From: Treponema sp.
GTDB lineage: Bacteria; Spirochaetota; Spirochaetia; Treponematales; Treponemataceae
Direction: 5' to 3'
DNA: 47,162 bases
Assembly: GCA_017553635.1 (NCBI GenBank)
Contig: JAFZKN010000016.1
Location: 1 to 47,162 of the forward strand
Position 1 is the first letter of the stretch. The number at the start of each line of letters is the position of its first letter. Made by a program: the position numbers and the translations under genes. A model generated the notes under the pieces. That model worked only from the letters and a program-made list of their open reading frames with translations. It was not told the origin of the DNA and did no database searches. Shown piece by piece: positions 39,970 through 47,162 of the stretch.

Positions 39970-39997
39970 GTATCGGCAACACTATTATAAAACTTTA
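39970..39997 (-). promoter_or_regulatory. Sigma-28 (FliA)-type promoter of flaB copy 2
   Basis: On the minus strand TAAAGTTT (TAAA at 39997-39994) and GCCGATAC (39977-39970), 16 nt apart (consensus 15). Seven of eight -10 bases match GCCGATAA. Predicted leader is about 147 nt. Confidence 0.75.
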
Positions 39998-40050
39998 CAG
40001 TTTTTTTAAAAAAAAAATCAAAAATTTCAAAAAAAAAGCAAAATACGCAG

Positions 40051-40137
40051 CAGAAAGCGGACTGGCGAAAACTTCGTAAGCGTTCGCCTAATCGATTTAC
40101 CCTATAAGCGTCGCGTTTGCAGCCAGGCCGCTTTCTG
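40051..40137 (-). other. Structured intergenic element after rdgB
   Basis: CAGAAAGCGG (40051-40060) pairs with CCGCTTTCTG (40128-40137) and, after one mismatch, CTGGC with GCCAG. The 55-nt interior can form a rival hairpin (GGCGAA/TTCGCC, 40064-40086) that uses part of the outer stem. On the minus strand it is followed by CTGCGTATTTTGC and nine Ts. Probably the end of the rdgB transcript, or a small structured RNA. Confidence 0.5.
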
Positions 40138-40188
40138 TGAGAGTATTTTCCGTTTTGTTAAAAAAGCTCATGCAGGCTATTCGTTATT

Positions 40189-40884
40189 TTACAATCCGGC
40201 CATTATTTTCTGTAAAACCCTGCATGCCTTGCCGCGGTGCGAAACTGCATTTTTCTGCTCTGGAAGAAGCTCTGCGTCGGTTTTGCCGTATTCCGGTAAA
40301 AAGAAAATCGGGTCATAGCCAAAGCCGTACTGGCCGCGTGCATCTTTAATATCTTCGATAATTGTGCCTTCCATTGTTTCCTGCGCAATAAAAAAACGCG
40401 AAGGATTTAGCATTAAAACCATCGAGCATGAATAGTGTGCAGAGCGCGGTCCGTTTATAAATGCCGGAATATAATCCGGGTTGCTTTTATCGATAAATTT
40501 CGTAATATCCGTAATATCAGGGCATTCAGCAAGTTTTTTATTGAGAGATTCAATTAAAAATGCATTCTGTTCTTCCTGCGAAATTTTACTTCCGTTATCT
40601 TTGCCGCGTGGAAAATCGGGACCTGCATAACGTGCTGACCATACGCCTGGAATTCCGCCTAAAGCATCAACACAGATACCCGAGTCATCAGCAATGACAG
40701 GGCAGTGCACGATGTTCCAGAGTTCGCGTACTTTTATCATGCTGTTCTGGTAAAAGTCAGTTCCGGTTTCTACAGGATCAAAATCGATACCTTCATCTTT
40801 TGGAATTACAATAGTATGCTCAGAAAAAATTTCTGACATCTCACGTTTTTTATTAAGATTACCGCTTGCTAAATATATCTTCAT
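40189..40884 (-). CDS. rdgB: XTP/dITP diphosphatase (RdgB/HAM1)
   Basis: Cytosolic house-cleaning pyrophosphatase that removes XTP, dITP and ITP from the nucleotide pool. The family start MKIYLASGNLNKKREM, the VIADDSGICVDALGG motif, SARYAGP and the C-terminal GQYGFGYDPIFF and SHRGKA are all present. 231 aa from the chosen start. An internal insertion (about residues 90-125, KLAECPDITDITKFIDKS...) makes it longer than the usual ~200. The start at 40884 is chosen by family alignment; it overlaps the end of the upstream gene (longer frame to 40920) and has no SD, so translation is probably coupled. Confidence 0.93.
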   Translation of the reverse strand: MKIYLASGNLNKKREMSEIFSEHTIVIPKDEGIDFDPVETGTDFYQNSMIKVRELWNIVHCPVIADDSGICVDALGGIPGVWSARYAGPDFPRGKDNGSKISQEEQNAFLIESLNKKLAECPDITDITKFIDKSNPDYIPAFINGPRSAHYSCSMVLMLNPSRFFIAQETMEGTIIEDIKDARGQYGFGYDPIFFLPEYGKTDAELLPEQKNAVSHRGKACRVLQKIMAGL

Positions 40885-40894
40885 AAGATGCATT

Positions 40895-41860
40895 TTAATC
40901 AAAAATGCAAGCACTTTCAACAGAAGATTTTACCTTTTTAAAATACATTATGCTTGCACTTATAAGTCTGTAAGGCAGCCCCATGACATCTGCTATTTCT
41001 GAATTAGTCGGAGCTATTTTAAACCTTCCGTTTAGTAAAAGTTGATTTTTATTTGTCCATGCACTTGTCTGATAATCGAGTTTCCTTTTTATTTCTTTAT
41101 ATTTAAATTTATTTTCATCCGGATCAGTTAATTCAAGTTCATGTCTGTATGTGTTAACAAAACAATAGGCACGGTTGCGGCTTTTTTCAATTTCACGTCT
41201 GTTAAGAGCTTTTGTAATTAGTTTTGATTTTAATGCGCATACAGAATTTGTTATTATCTCAGGTGAAATGTCGCAGATTCTGCTTACTTTTTTTATCTGT
41301 TCATCATTTATATACCATGCAGATTTTAGAGCAAGAATTAAAAGTCCCTGCTGAATTTTTCTCTGTTTGGATAAAGCCATTGGAAGTCTATGATTTACTT
41401 TTTTAAAAATCTGTTTATATACCAATGAAGGAATTTTTTCTTTTTTTGCTTTTCTGCTGTATTTATATACAGGTTCTTCATCAGAGATTGCTGTTACTTT
41501 TTCAACTTCTTCTTCCATTTTGTCATCATATGTTAAGATTGAATCCAGTAACACACTGTTTGAAATATCACTTTTAAGAGTAAGACTATTTAAAAATGTA
41601 ATCTGTGCACTCTGCAAGGTAGAGTAAACGTATGAACCGAACGTAGCAATTTCTGGATTAAATCTTTCGATGATTGTTTTTGCTTTTTTTTCAAGAAAGT
41701 ATAGAAGAAAATCACTTCTTGTATCTTCATCAAAGTTTTTCAGATTGAATCTCGGATAGTTTGTATAAATTATTTTATACATTTCTATACATGCCTGTGA
41801 TACAGACAGTTTTTTTGACTTAACTAATTCTGGAATTTCATCCAATATAAGTTCAGCCAT
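40895..41860 (-). CDS. Sigma-factor-like / HTH protein
   Basis: A 321-aa protein without a clear family match. The stretch at about 40-85 (NFDEDTRSDFLLYFLEKK, then ERFNPEIATFGSYVYSTLQS) resembles region 2 of sigma-70 or ECF factors. The C-terminal NSEIADVMGLPYRLISASIMYFKK resembles a region-4 helix-turn-helix. The middle is basic and helical. The start is set at 41860 by GAAGGAG 8 nt upstream. It is preceded by a sigma-54-type promoter. The sigma assignment is an inference; another DNA-binding regulator is possible. rdgB follows with overlap. Confidence 0.5.
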   Translation of the reverse strand: MAELILDEIPELVKSKKLSVSQACIEMYKIIYTNYPRFNLKNFDEDTRSDFLLYFLEKKAKTIIERFNPEIATFGSYVYSTLQSAQITFLNSLTLKSDISNSVLLDSILTYDDKMEEEVEKVTAISDEEPVYKYSRKAKKEKIPSLVYKQIFKKVNHRLPMALSKQRKIQQGLLILALKSAWYINDEQIKKVSRICDISPEIITNSVCALKSKLITKALNRREIEKSRNRAYCFVNTYRHELELTDPDENKFKYKEIKRKLDYQTSAWTNKNQLLLNGRFKIAPTNSEIADVMGLPYRLISASIMYFKKVKSSVESACIFD

Positions 41861-41918
41861 GATAAGCTCCTTCTCCCACCATAATTTTTTAAGTACCAGA
41901 CAATACTTAAATATTATG

Positions 41919-41935
41919 TGCAAGAAGTGTGCCAA
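41919..41935 (-). promoter_or_regulatory. Sigma-54 (RpoN)-type promoter
   Basis: The minus strand reads TTGGCACACTTCTTGCA. GG and GC are exactly 10 nt apart, matching the -24/-12 consensus TGGCACG-N4-TTGCA except for one A in place of G. Predicted start is about 41908, 48 nt before the ATG of the sigma-like gene. Confidence 0.65.
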
Positions 41936-41943
41936 ATTAAAAA

Positions 41944-42930
41944 TTATTTCAGGATTTTTGAAAATTCCTGTACAATCTGCGGAATTAATTTTTCAATCTT
42001 TCCGTCGCAGCTCATCCCGGAAGCATTTTTATGACCACCGCCTCCAAATTTAGAAGCGATGACGCTTACATCAATGTCATCGCGGCTTCTAAAGCCTGCA
42101 GTACATGAATGTTCTGTTTCCTGCCTTACAAAGACTGCAACATCAACGCCTTCAGAAGAAAGAAGAGCCTGATAAAGCATATCAGAATCACGTCCTTCCT
42201 GGCCATAGCGTTTTGTTTCTTCCATGGTTTCATATGCAATGACAAGCCGCCCGTTGCAATAGCGTTCAGCATGACCTAAAGTTAAACCAAGAAGTTTTCT
42301 TGTTGAATAAGGTTTTCCACCTGTTATTCTGTCATACATTTTGTTAGGGTTTGCACCGGCAGCAACTAAGCGTGATGTAAGAAGAAATATGTTTGAAGAA
42401 TCTTCTCTGAGAAATCTGAAAAAACCTGTGTCAGTGCATAAACCGAAAAATAAAGTGTCCGCAGCTTTTTTTGTAAGTGGGCCTGCAATTTTTTCATAAA
42501 GAATCTGAACAATACAACTTGCTGCAGGACTTGATGGATCAACGATGGAAGAGTTTTCATCCAGACCGCTTGAAGTTTTATGATGATCAATTATGAATGT
42601 ATCAAAATCTTTTAAATCACCAACTTCTCCAAGTCTTGAAAGTTCCGAACAGTCGGTAATGATCAGTCCTGTTTCATTTATGTCATCTTGAGACATAAAT
42701 GGAATTTCTGTTACAAATTTATTTTCAAATTCTTTAATTTCAGATCTTTTAAAAGGTCCGTTGTTGAGAAGGAGAAAAGGTTTTTTAAAAGATTCAATTA
42801 TATAAGAGATTGCAAGAATTGAAGAAACGCAGTCACCGTCAGGATCTTTGTGGCCTGTGATTATAAAACGGTTATGTTTTAAAATGAATTCTTTAAAATT
42901 TGAAATTTGTTTTTCTGTAATGTCTTTCAT
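41944..42930 (-). CDS. DHH-family phosphoesterase (NrnA-like)
   Basis: A 328-aa phosphoesterase of the DHH-DHHA1 family that degrades nano-RNA and/or 3'-phosphoadenosine 5'-phosphate (NrnA), and in some bacteria cyclic dinucleotide products. The metal-binding motifs are HKDPDGDC (about 26-33), ITDCSE, IIDHHKT (DHH) and, in DHHA1, the GGGGHKNASG substrate loop near the C-terminus. Because pGpG, the product of c-di-GMP breakdown, is a dinucleotide, this could complement the HD-GYP enzyme (inference). 83 nt upstream of the sigma-like gene. Confidence 0.9.
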   Translation of the reverse strand: MKDITEKQISNFKEFILKHNRFIITGHKDPDGDCVSSILAISYIIESFKKPFLLLNNGPFKRSEIKEFENKFVTEIPFMSQDDINETGLIITDCSELSRLGEVGDLKDFDTFIIDHHKTSSGLDENSSIVDPSSPAASCIVQILYEKIAGPLTKKAADTLFFGLCTDTGFFRFLREDSSNIFLLTSRLVAAGANPNKMYDRITGGKPYSTRKLLGLTLGHAERYCNGRLVIAYETMEETKRYGQEGRDSDMLYQALLSSEGVDVAVFVRQETEHSCTAGFRSRDDIDVSVIASKFGGGGHKNASGMSCDGKIEKLIPQIVQEFSKILK

Positions 42931-42943
42931 AATAAAATAAACA

Positions 42944-42974
42944 GACCTCTAAAAACAGTAAATTTTTAGAGGTC
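42944..42974 (-). terminator. 12-bp perfect hairpin after the exported 141-aa protein
   Basis: GACCTCTAAAAA/TTTTTAGAGGTC with loop CAGTAAA. AT-rich flank but no long U-run on either strand. Placed 58 bp after the stop at 43032 and 14 bp before the nrnA-like start. Confidence 0.6.
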
Positions 42975-43031
42975 GCTCAAAAAGAATTTCTGCATTAAAA
43001 TAATGCATCAGTTATTGAAAAAAATTCAATC

Positions 43032-43457
43032 TTATCTTAATTCAAGAACAAGTTCATCTTCTGAAGCAGGCGGATTAATATTTTTGTTATTAGCAATACC
43101 CCAGATTGGATTTGTTTTTGCTGTTGGAATTGTAAGCATTACTTTAAGAAATTTATTATCTTTCTTTACGATAGTAATGTAAGCAGACATCTTTCTTGGA
43201 AGTTCTCTGATAGTAAGCTTTCTTGGTGTATCCTTCTGCCATTTAGCCCATTTTTTTGGAATTGTAGCAATTCCGAGCTTAGCACCATATTTTCCATAAA
43301 GAACTACATAATAGTCTGTTGAATCAAGGATTTTGTAAATCGGTGCAGACTGATAAGTAATATTAGCATTATATTTATTCTCTTTTTCCTGTGCAAACAT
43401 AGGGAGAGCAAGCAAAAAACAGAAAGCTGCAAAAATCAATCCTTTTTTAGTGTTCAT
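43032..43457 (-). CDS. Small exported protein
   Basis: A 141-aa protein with a clear signal peptide (KKGLIFAAFCFLLALPMFAQ, cleavage after AQ). The mature part is beta-rich, basic and ends in a short acidic stretch. No domain recognised. Strong promoter, SD GGAGG, and a hairpin after the stop make it a well-expressed monocistronic gene. Probably periplasmic. Confidence 0.7.
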   Translation of the reverse strand: MNTKKGLIFAAFCFLLALPMFAQEKENKYNANITYQSAPIYKILDSTDYYVVLYGKYGAKLGIATIPKKWAKWQKDTPRKLTIRELPRKMSAYITIVKKDNKFLKVMLTIPTAKTNPIWGIANNKNINPPASEDELVLELR

Positions 43458-43505
43458 ATAAACCTCCAGAGACGCAAATTGTATGTATTATTTTACGCAC
43501 GTTAT

Positions 43506-43534
43506 ATTATAAAGCCTTTATTGATTACTGTAAA
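43506..43534 (-). promoter_or_regulatory. Promoter of the exported 141-aa protein
   Basis: TTTACA (43534-43529), a 17-nt spacer and perfect TATAAT (43511-43506). Predicted start is about 43499. Confidence 0.8.
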
Positions 43535-43583
43535 GCAATATTTTAACGTTGAATTATTAAACCCGAACATTGATTATTTTTTA

Positions 43584-43612
43584 TTGACATAACTTTAATG
43601 TCCTTTTATGAT
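43584..43612 (+). promoter_or_regulatory. Promoter of the prepilin peptidase-secretin operon
   Basis: Perfect TTGACA (43584-43589), a 17-nt spacer and TATGAT (43607-43612). Predicted start is about 43619, 58 nt before the ATG. Confidence 0.75.
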
Positions 43613-43676
43613 TAAAGTTATTGAAAAGAGTATGATCTGCATTTGCTTTAAGTTTTAAGCATAACATCATGGAAAT

Positions 43677-44108
43677 ATGACACTAAAAATTACGACAGCC
43701 TGTATTTTTTTGCTCATAATAACGATAATTGACTGTAAAAAATTCATAATTCCAGATTTAATCCTGATTATCTTTTTCATGACAATGCTTGCTTTTGACC
43801 TTTATACAGGGAAAGAGTCAATACCCAGGCATGCTGTAGAAGCATTGGTAATGTTTCTGATTTTTTGGTTGATTTACCATTTTTCCGGGGGCTTAGGCTT
43901 TGGAGATGTAAAGTTTATAGGATGTATAACTTATACATTTGGCTTTATTTCTTCTATATATGTGTGCCTGGCAGCCAGTATAATGGGGTTAGTGTTTTTC
44001 GGTGTAAACAGGGTAATTGGCGTAAAAAAGGTAAAACGAATTCCATTTGCCCCATTTTTAGCCGTCGGATGTATAGTGTATTTAATATTGAGAGGACTTG
44101 TTAAGTGA
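43677..44108 (+). CDS. Prepilin peptidase (A24, catalytic domain only)
   Basis: A 143-aa integral membrane aspartic peptidase. The two catalytic Asp are D19 (IIDCKKFIIP) and D77 in the GxGD motif (GGLGFGDVKF). About five hydrophobic helices. It lacks the N-terminal methyltransferase domain of GspO/PilD, so it is of the short CpaA/TadV size. It would cleave type IV-pilin-like leader peptides. It overlaps the secretin gene by 4 bp (GTGA). No pilin, ATPase or platform protein gene is in the window. Confidence 0.85.
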   Translation: MTLKITTACIFLLIITIIDCKKFIIPDLILIIFFMTMLAFDLYTGKESIPRHAVEALVMFLIFWLIYHFSGGLGFGDVKFIGCITYTFGFISSIYVCLAASIMGLVFFGVNRVIGVKKVKRIPFAPFLAVGCIVYLILRGLVK

Positions 44109-46273
44109 AAAAGGCATTGTTAATTTTAATCAGCATACTCGGAATGTCGTTTTTTTCGTTTGCTCAGACAGAAAATTCTTCCATTAACATAGATTTCAGG
44201 AATCAGAACATAACGGATGTTCTGTATGCCATTTCTGATATGTGTTCAGAATCTATTTATATAGATGAAACTGTAACGGGAAGAATAAGCTTTCATTTTG
44301 AAGATGCCTCTTTTGAAGGCGCCCTTAAAAGATTTTCAGAATTTGCCGGTCTTTATGTTGAAAAAAAGGATAATGTCTATTTTATTTCAAAGGCAAATAT
44401 ACAGGTTAACAATGCGCTTATCTCAATAGAAGCAGAAGATGTCCCTGTAGAGCCTTTTTTGATTCTGCTTTCAAGAAAGACTAAAACTACGATTATGTAT
44501 GAAAAGCTTCCTGAAACAAAACTTACAATCAGGTGCAGCAATGTAAAACTTGACGAAGTTTTAAACCTTGTTCTTGTAAAACTTAACGGATATGCGCTTG
44601 AGAAAATCGGTACCGGTTATTATATTTCCAAAAATGCCAGTGCAAATGCCAAAATCAAGATAGATTCATACACTTTATCAAGAAACAGAGATGGAGATGT
44701 AACATTATCATATACATTAAAGCTTCAGAAGGCTAATTTTATTAATGTACTGGATGAATTGTTCAAAAAAGAAAACAAAGAATATTCATTAATAAATGCA
44801 AAACCTGTTACCATTGAAAATCTTTACTATGATTCAAAAGATTTTTCGACAATGCTTGCATTGATTCTTGAAGCGGCAAGTTGTGATTATTCAGTAAAGA
44901 ATGGAATATACTACATTTTTGAAATTCAGAAAAATGATGTTCTTAAAAAATTTAAGGATATTAAAGTAATTAAACTTGAAAACATTAACGGGGATAATCT
45001 TTTAAGTCTTATACCTGCAGAATTGAACAGTAATGCGCAGATTAAAATTGATAAATCATCTAATTCAATTATTTTATCAGGAAGCCAGGAACAGATTGCC
45101 CCAATTGAAGATTTTATAAAAACAGTTGATGTTCCATTGACTGGAAGATATTATCAGAAATTTTCTCTAAAGCATCTTAGTGTAAAAGATGCTTTAGCTT
45201 CCATGCCAAAGAATATGTTTCTTTCGGATGTAGTTGTTGTTCCGGAATCGACATCTTTTGTTACACAGGTTACAGAACAAAAAGAAAAAGAAATAAGGGA
45301 ATATCTTTATCTAATTGATAATAAACAGTCATCATTTCCTACTAAACTTAAATATATAAAAAGTGAAGATTTACTAAAATATCTTCCGCCATCAATCAAT
45401 AAGGAGAATATCTGTGAAACAGGAGATTCTTCTCTGATATTTTTTATCGGAACAGATGATCTTTATGAAAAATTTTTAAAAGATCTTGAATTGATTGATA
45501 AGCCTAAGCAGCAGATTCGTTATCAGATATTGGTTTTGCAGCATCAGAAGACTTCTGGAGATAAATTTTCTTCCGGAATAGATAATATTTCTAATCAGAC
45601 TGCCGGACTTTCTGAAGGAGTAACACATTCTTCATCGCTTTATAATCTTCTTGATATAAAATTTGATGTTGTTTCAAAATTTGGACTTAAGTTTGCATCA
45701 AAGTTAAGTGCAGAAATAAGTCAGGGTGTAAGTCATGTTCTTGCAGATACTACATTAAATGGAATAAGCGGAGATTCAATAAGTTTTTCAAATATAAATG
45801 TTTACAGATATCGTGATGTTGTAAAAGATTCAAATGGAGTTTATACAAGTACGGCTCGCGAAATTTCAAGTGGTCTTTCATTGTCGATAAATGGATGGGT
45901 GAGTGGTGATGAAATGATTACAGTTAATGTTGATGCTTCTGTGTCAAAACAGGGTTCGACAGATACTTCTTCTGGATCATCATCAGCTGCAACAAGCGAT
46001 TCAATTCCGCCTTCAACTTCAGAAAAAAAAGTTACGACAAATGTACGCACAAAGTCTGGAGAACCTGTAATCATAGGTGGTTTGCTGCAGGAAGAAAAAG
46101 ATGTTTCTGAAAAGAAAGTTCCTGTTTTGGGTTATATACCTTTGCTTGGTCTTTTATTTTCAAGTAAGACAGAAACACTTACAGAAACAGAAATGATAAT
46201 TTATCTTGTTCCTTTTGTTGAAAAGACAGGTGATACTAAACTTGATTTTAATTACTCATGGATGGACATATGA
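44105..46273 (+). CDS. Secretin (GspD/PilQ family outer-membrane pore)
   Basis: A 722-aa outer-membrane secretin. The start is GTG inside the overlap with the peptidase gene, giving the signal peptide MKKALLILISILGMSFFSFAQ. Next is an STN-like domain (INIDFRNQNITDVLYAISDM, about 28-100), then two or more N1-type ring domains (for example SSNSIILSGSQEQIAPIEDFI, about 320-345). The C-terminal secretin domain ends with the signature KVPVLGYIPLLGLLFSSK. A Ser/Thr-rich insertion (about 620-645) precedes it. With the adjacent A24 peptidase it points to a type II secretion or type IV pilus-like machine. Confidence 0.92.
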   Translation: MKKALLILISILGMSFFSFAQTENSSINIDFRNQNITDVLYAISDMCSESIYIDETVTGRISFHFEDASFEGALKRFSEFAGLYVEKKDNVYFISKANIQVNNALISIEAEDVPVEPFLILLSRKTKTTIMYEKLPETKLTIRCSNVKLDEVLNLVLVKLNGYALEKIGTGYYISKNASANAKIKIDSYTLSRNRDGDVTLSYTLKLQKANFINVLDELFKKENKEYSLINAKPVTIENLYYDSKDFSTMLALILEAASCDYSVKNGIYYIFEIQKNDVLKKFKDIKVIKLENINGDNLLSLIPAELNSNAQIKIDKSSNSIILSGSQEQIAPIEDFIKTVDVPLTGRYYQKFSLKHLSVKDALASMPKNMFLSDVVVVPESTSFVTQVTEQKEKEIREYLYLIDNKQSSFPTKLKYIKSEDLLKYLPPSINKENICETGDSSLIFFIGTDDLYEKFLKDLELIDKPKQQIRYQILVLQHQKTSGDKFSSGIDNISNQTAGLSEGVTHSSSLYNLLDIKFDVVSKFGLKFASKLSAEISQGVSHVLADTTLNGISGDSISFSNINVYRYRDVVKDSNGVYTSTAREISSGLSLSINGWVSGDEMITVNVDASVSKQGSTDTSSGSSSAATSDSIPPSTSEKKVTTNVRTKSGEPVIIGGLLQEEKDVSEKKVPVLGYIPLLGLLFSSKTETLTETEMIIYLVPFVEKTGDTKLDFNYSWMDI

Positions 46274-46832
46274 CGAGGATGAAAGTGCTAAATTTAGAGC
46301 TTCTAATACGCATGTCTTCAGTAGAATTAATCCTGATACAGGAGAAAAAGAGTATGCTGTTGTGTCTAGAGGAAGTGCTACTGCATGGGATTGGATTCAG
46401 AATATATTCCTTCAGCCAATAGGATTGTCTCCAGATATGAACATGACTGTAAGTGATGCCAAAGCCTTTGTAAAAGAAAAAGGCGCAGATAATGTTACAT
46501 TTACTGGTCACTCAAAGGGAGGTGCAGAAGCAGAAATGTGTTCTCTTGCTACGGGTGCTGATGGTAAGGTATTTAATCCTGCAAGGATATCGGGGTTAAC
46601 CCAGTTATTTAACGGTCGTCCGTTTGCAATGTTTACATCTAAAGCAAATATAGATTATTTTATCGTTAAAGGCGAAATTCTCGATACATTTGGAAATCAA
46701 CGTGGAATACTTACACCGTATCATGGAAATGAAAACAATATGCATAGGGAATCTTCTACACTATCTGGATTCCATCCAATTAAGAATCATGAAATGAAGG
46801 GGGTAAGAAGCGCTTTTTATGGTAAATATTAA
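46274..46832 (+). pseudogene. Lipase-like protein, apparently 5'-truncated
   Basis: An alpha/beta-hydrolase (lipase-3/DUF2974-like) reading frame. 'EKEYAVVSRGSATAWDWIQN' resembles the oxyanion region and GHSKGG is the GxSxG nucleophile elbow. A C-terminal His (GFHPIKNHEM) may complete the triad. No start codon fits: the only upstream in-frame ATG (46206) lies inside the secretin coding sequence, and no ATG/GTG/TTG occurs between it and 46437, which is after conserved sequence begins. The homologous part begins abruptly at the secretin stop. Probably the 3' end of a larger lipase or toxin gene joined here by recombination; expression from 46206 cannot be excluded. Confidence 0.55.
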
Positions 46833-47162
46833 TAAATTTATTGTACTTATACTTGTTTTAATCTTTTTAGGTTCCTCATGCTTTGCTATGGTTGCCAACT
46901 GGTTAATCATGAAAGGTAATAATCCTAAAATTGGTGATGTTCCAGTAACGATTTTTGAAGGTACAGAAATTTACGACTTTGCACTTCTCGTAGATAAGGA
47001 GGATTGCAAAGCCATTCAAAAGGAATTACCAAAGTACAGGGATTTGATTGATACCGTTGAGTCTAAAGAGACTGATTCCCGTCATTTAAATCTAAAACTT
47101 CTTCATTGGGCTGTAGGGAAGAAAAAATATAAAGCTCTTGAATGTCTTTTAAAAGCAGGTGT
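46819..47162 (+). CDS. Ankyrin-repeat lipoprotein (3' end outside window)
   Basis: At least 114 codons. The N-terminus MVNINKFIVLILVLIFLGSSC is a signal with a relaxed spirochaete-type lipobox. The end visible here, 'LNLKLLHWAVGKKKYKALECLLKAG', is the start of an ankyrin repeat. It overlaps the lipase-like frame by 14 bp. Ankyrin proteins encoded just after lipase-type effectors often act as their immunity or accessory partners (known for several polymorphic toxin systems); that role is inferred here. Confidence 0.6.
   Translation, partial: MVNINKFIVLILVLIFLGSSCFAMVANWLIMKGNNPKIGDVPVTIFEGTEIYDFALLVDKEDCKAIQKELPKYRDLIDTVESKETDSRHLNLKLLHWAVGKKKYKALECLLKAG

Noticed and set aside
40051..40137. 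Integron attC site (treponemal integrons exist)
   Set aside because: No GTTRRRY/RYYYAAC core pairs at the ends and no cassette-like neighbours or integrase.
1..47162. CRISPR arrays, insertion sequences or prophage
   Set aside because: No regularly spaced repeats, transposase, integrase or phage structural genes were seen in any frame.

Overview
The window looks like a chromosome segment of a host-associated or rumen-type Treponema (Spirochaetota). The evidence is the gene set: two FlaB core flagellins of a periplasmic flagellum, the block flgN-flgK-flgL-fliW-csrA, a fliD/flaG/PilZ operon, spirochaete-type lipoproteins, a DUF4954 protein, and AT-rich DNA with well-formed TTGACA-N17-TATAAT-type promoters. 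The species cannot be named from the sequence alone.

Layout. 1-542: end of clpB. 596-6703 (minus): an operon of PBP1A, a ParB-like protein and rlmJ, then a candidate small RNA, then an envelope pair (PEGA-like protein and LysM-M23 protein). 6778-11597: ferredoxin, deoC, an MBL-fold hydrolase with a small membrane protein, a DUF4954 beta-helix protein and a Met-rich miniprotein. 11626-13600: leuA behind a leucine attenuator. 13752-16766: an M16-like lipoprotein without its zinc motif and an acyl-CoA carboxylase beta subunit. 16806-20394: a spirochaete-type membrane protein, tRNA-Leu, a DUF554 protein and a PfkB kinase. 20391-26959 (minus): an HD-GYP phosphodiesterase apparently co-transcribed with a complete oligopeptide ABC importer. 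27045-27415: a tRNA His-Arg-Lys operon. 27602-31886: flagellar hook-junction genes plus the fliW-csrA regulators behind a sigma-28-like promoter. 31876-33274 (minus): tsaB, tsaE and a small protein. 33404-39816 (minus): PilZ, a small cytosolic protein, fliD, flaG and two flaB genes. 40189-42930 (minus): rdgB, a sigma-factor-like gene behind a sigma-54-type promoter, and an NrnA-like DHH phosphoesterase. 43032-46273: an exported protein, a prepilin peptidase and a secretin. 46274-47162: a lipase-like fragment and an ankyrin-repeat lipoprotein cut by the window end.

How the parts fit. The flagellar genes form a regulatory circuit. FliW and CsrA are encoded beside the hook-junction genes. The leader of one flaB carries a stem-loop exposing AGGA next to a GGA-containing Shine-Dalgarno, the expected CsrA target. 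The second flaB has a different (sigma-70-like) promoter and a long structured leader without that loop. PilZ and HD-GYP proteins tie motility and peptide uptake to cyclic-di-GMP.

The least expected signals are regulatory: (a) seven promoters whose -10 box lies only 6-9 nt before an ATG with no Shine-Dalgarno, implying leaderless mRNAs, including the leucine leader peptide; (b) a candidate 78-nt sRNA with a C-rich, anti-Shine-Dalgarno-like loop; (c) a near-perfect sigma-54 promoter in front of a sigma-factor-like gene; (d) the flagellar operon terminator embedded in the coding sequence of the convergent tsaB gene; and (e) two self-complementary intergenic elements. Everything was read by eye; no alignment, folding or database search was run.
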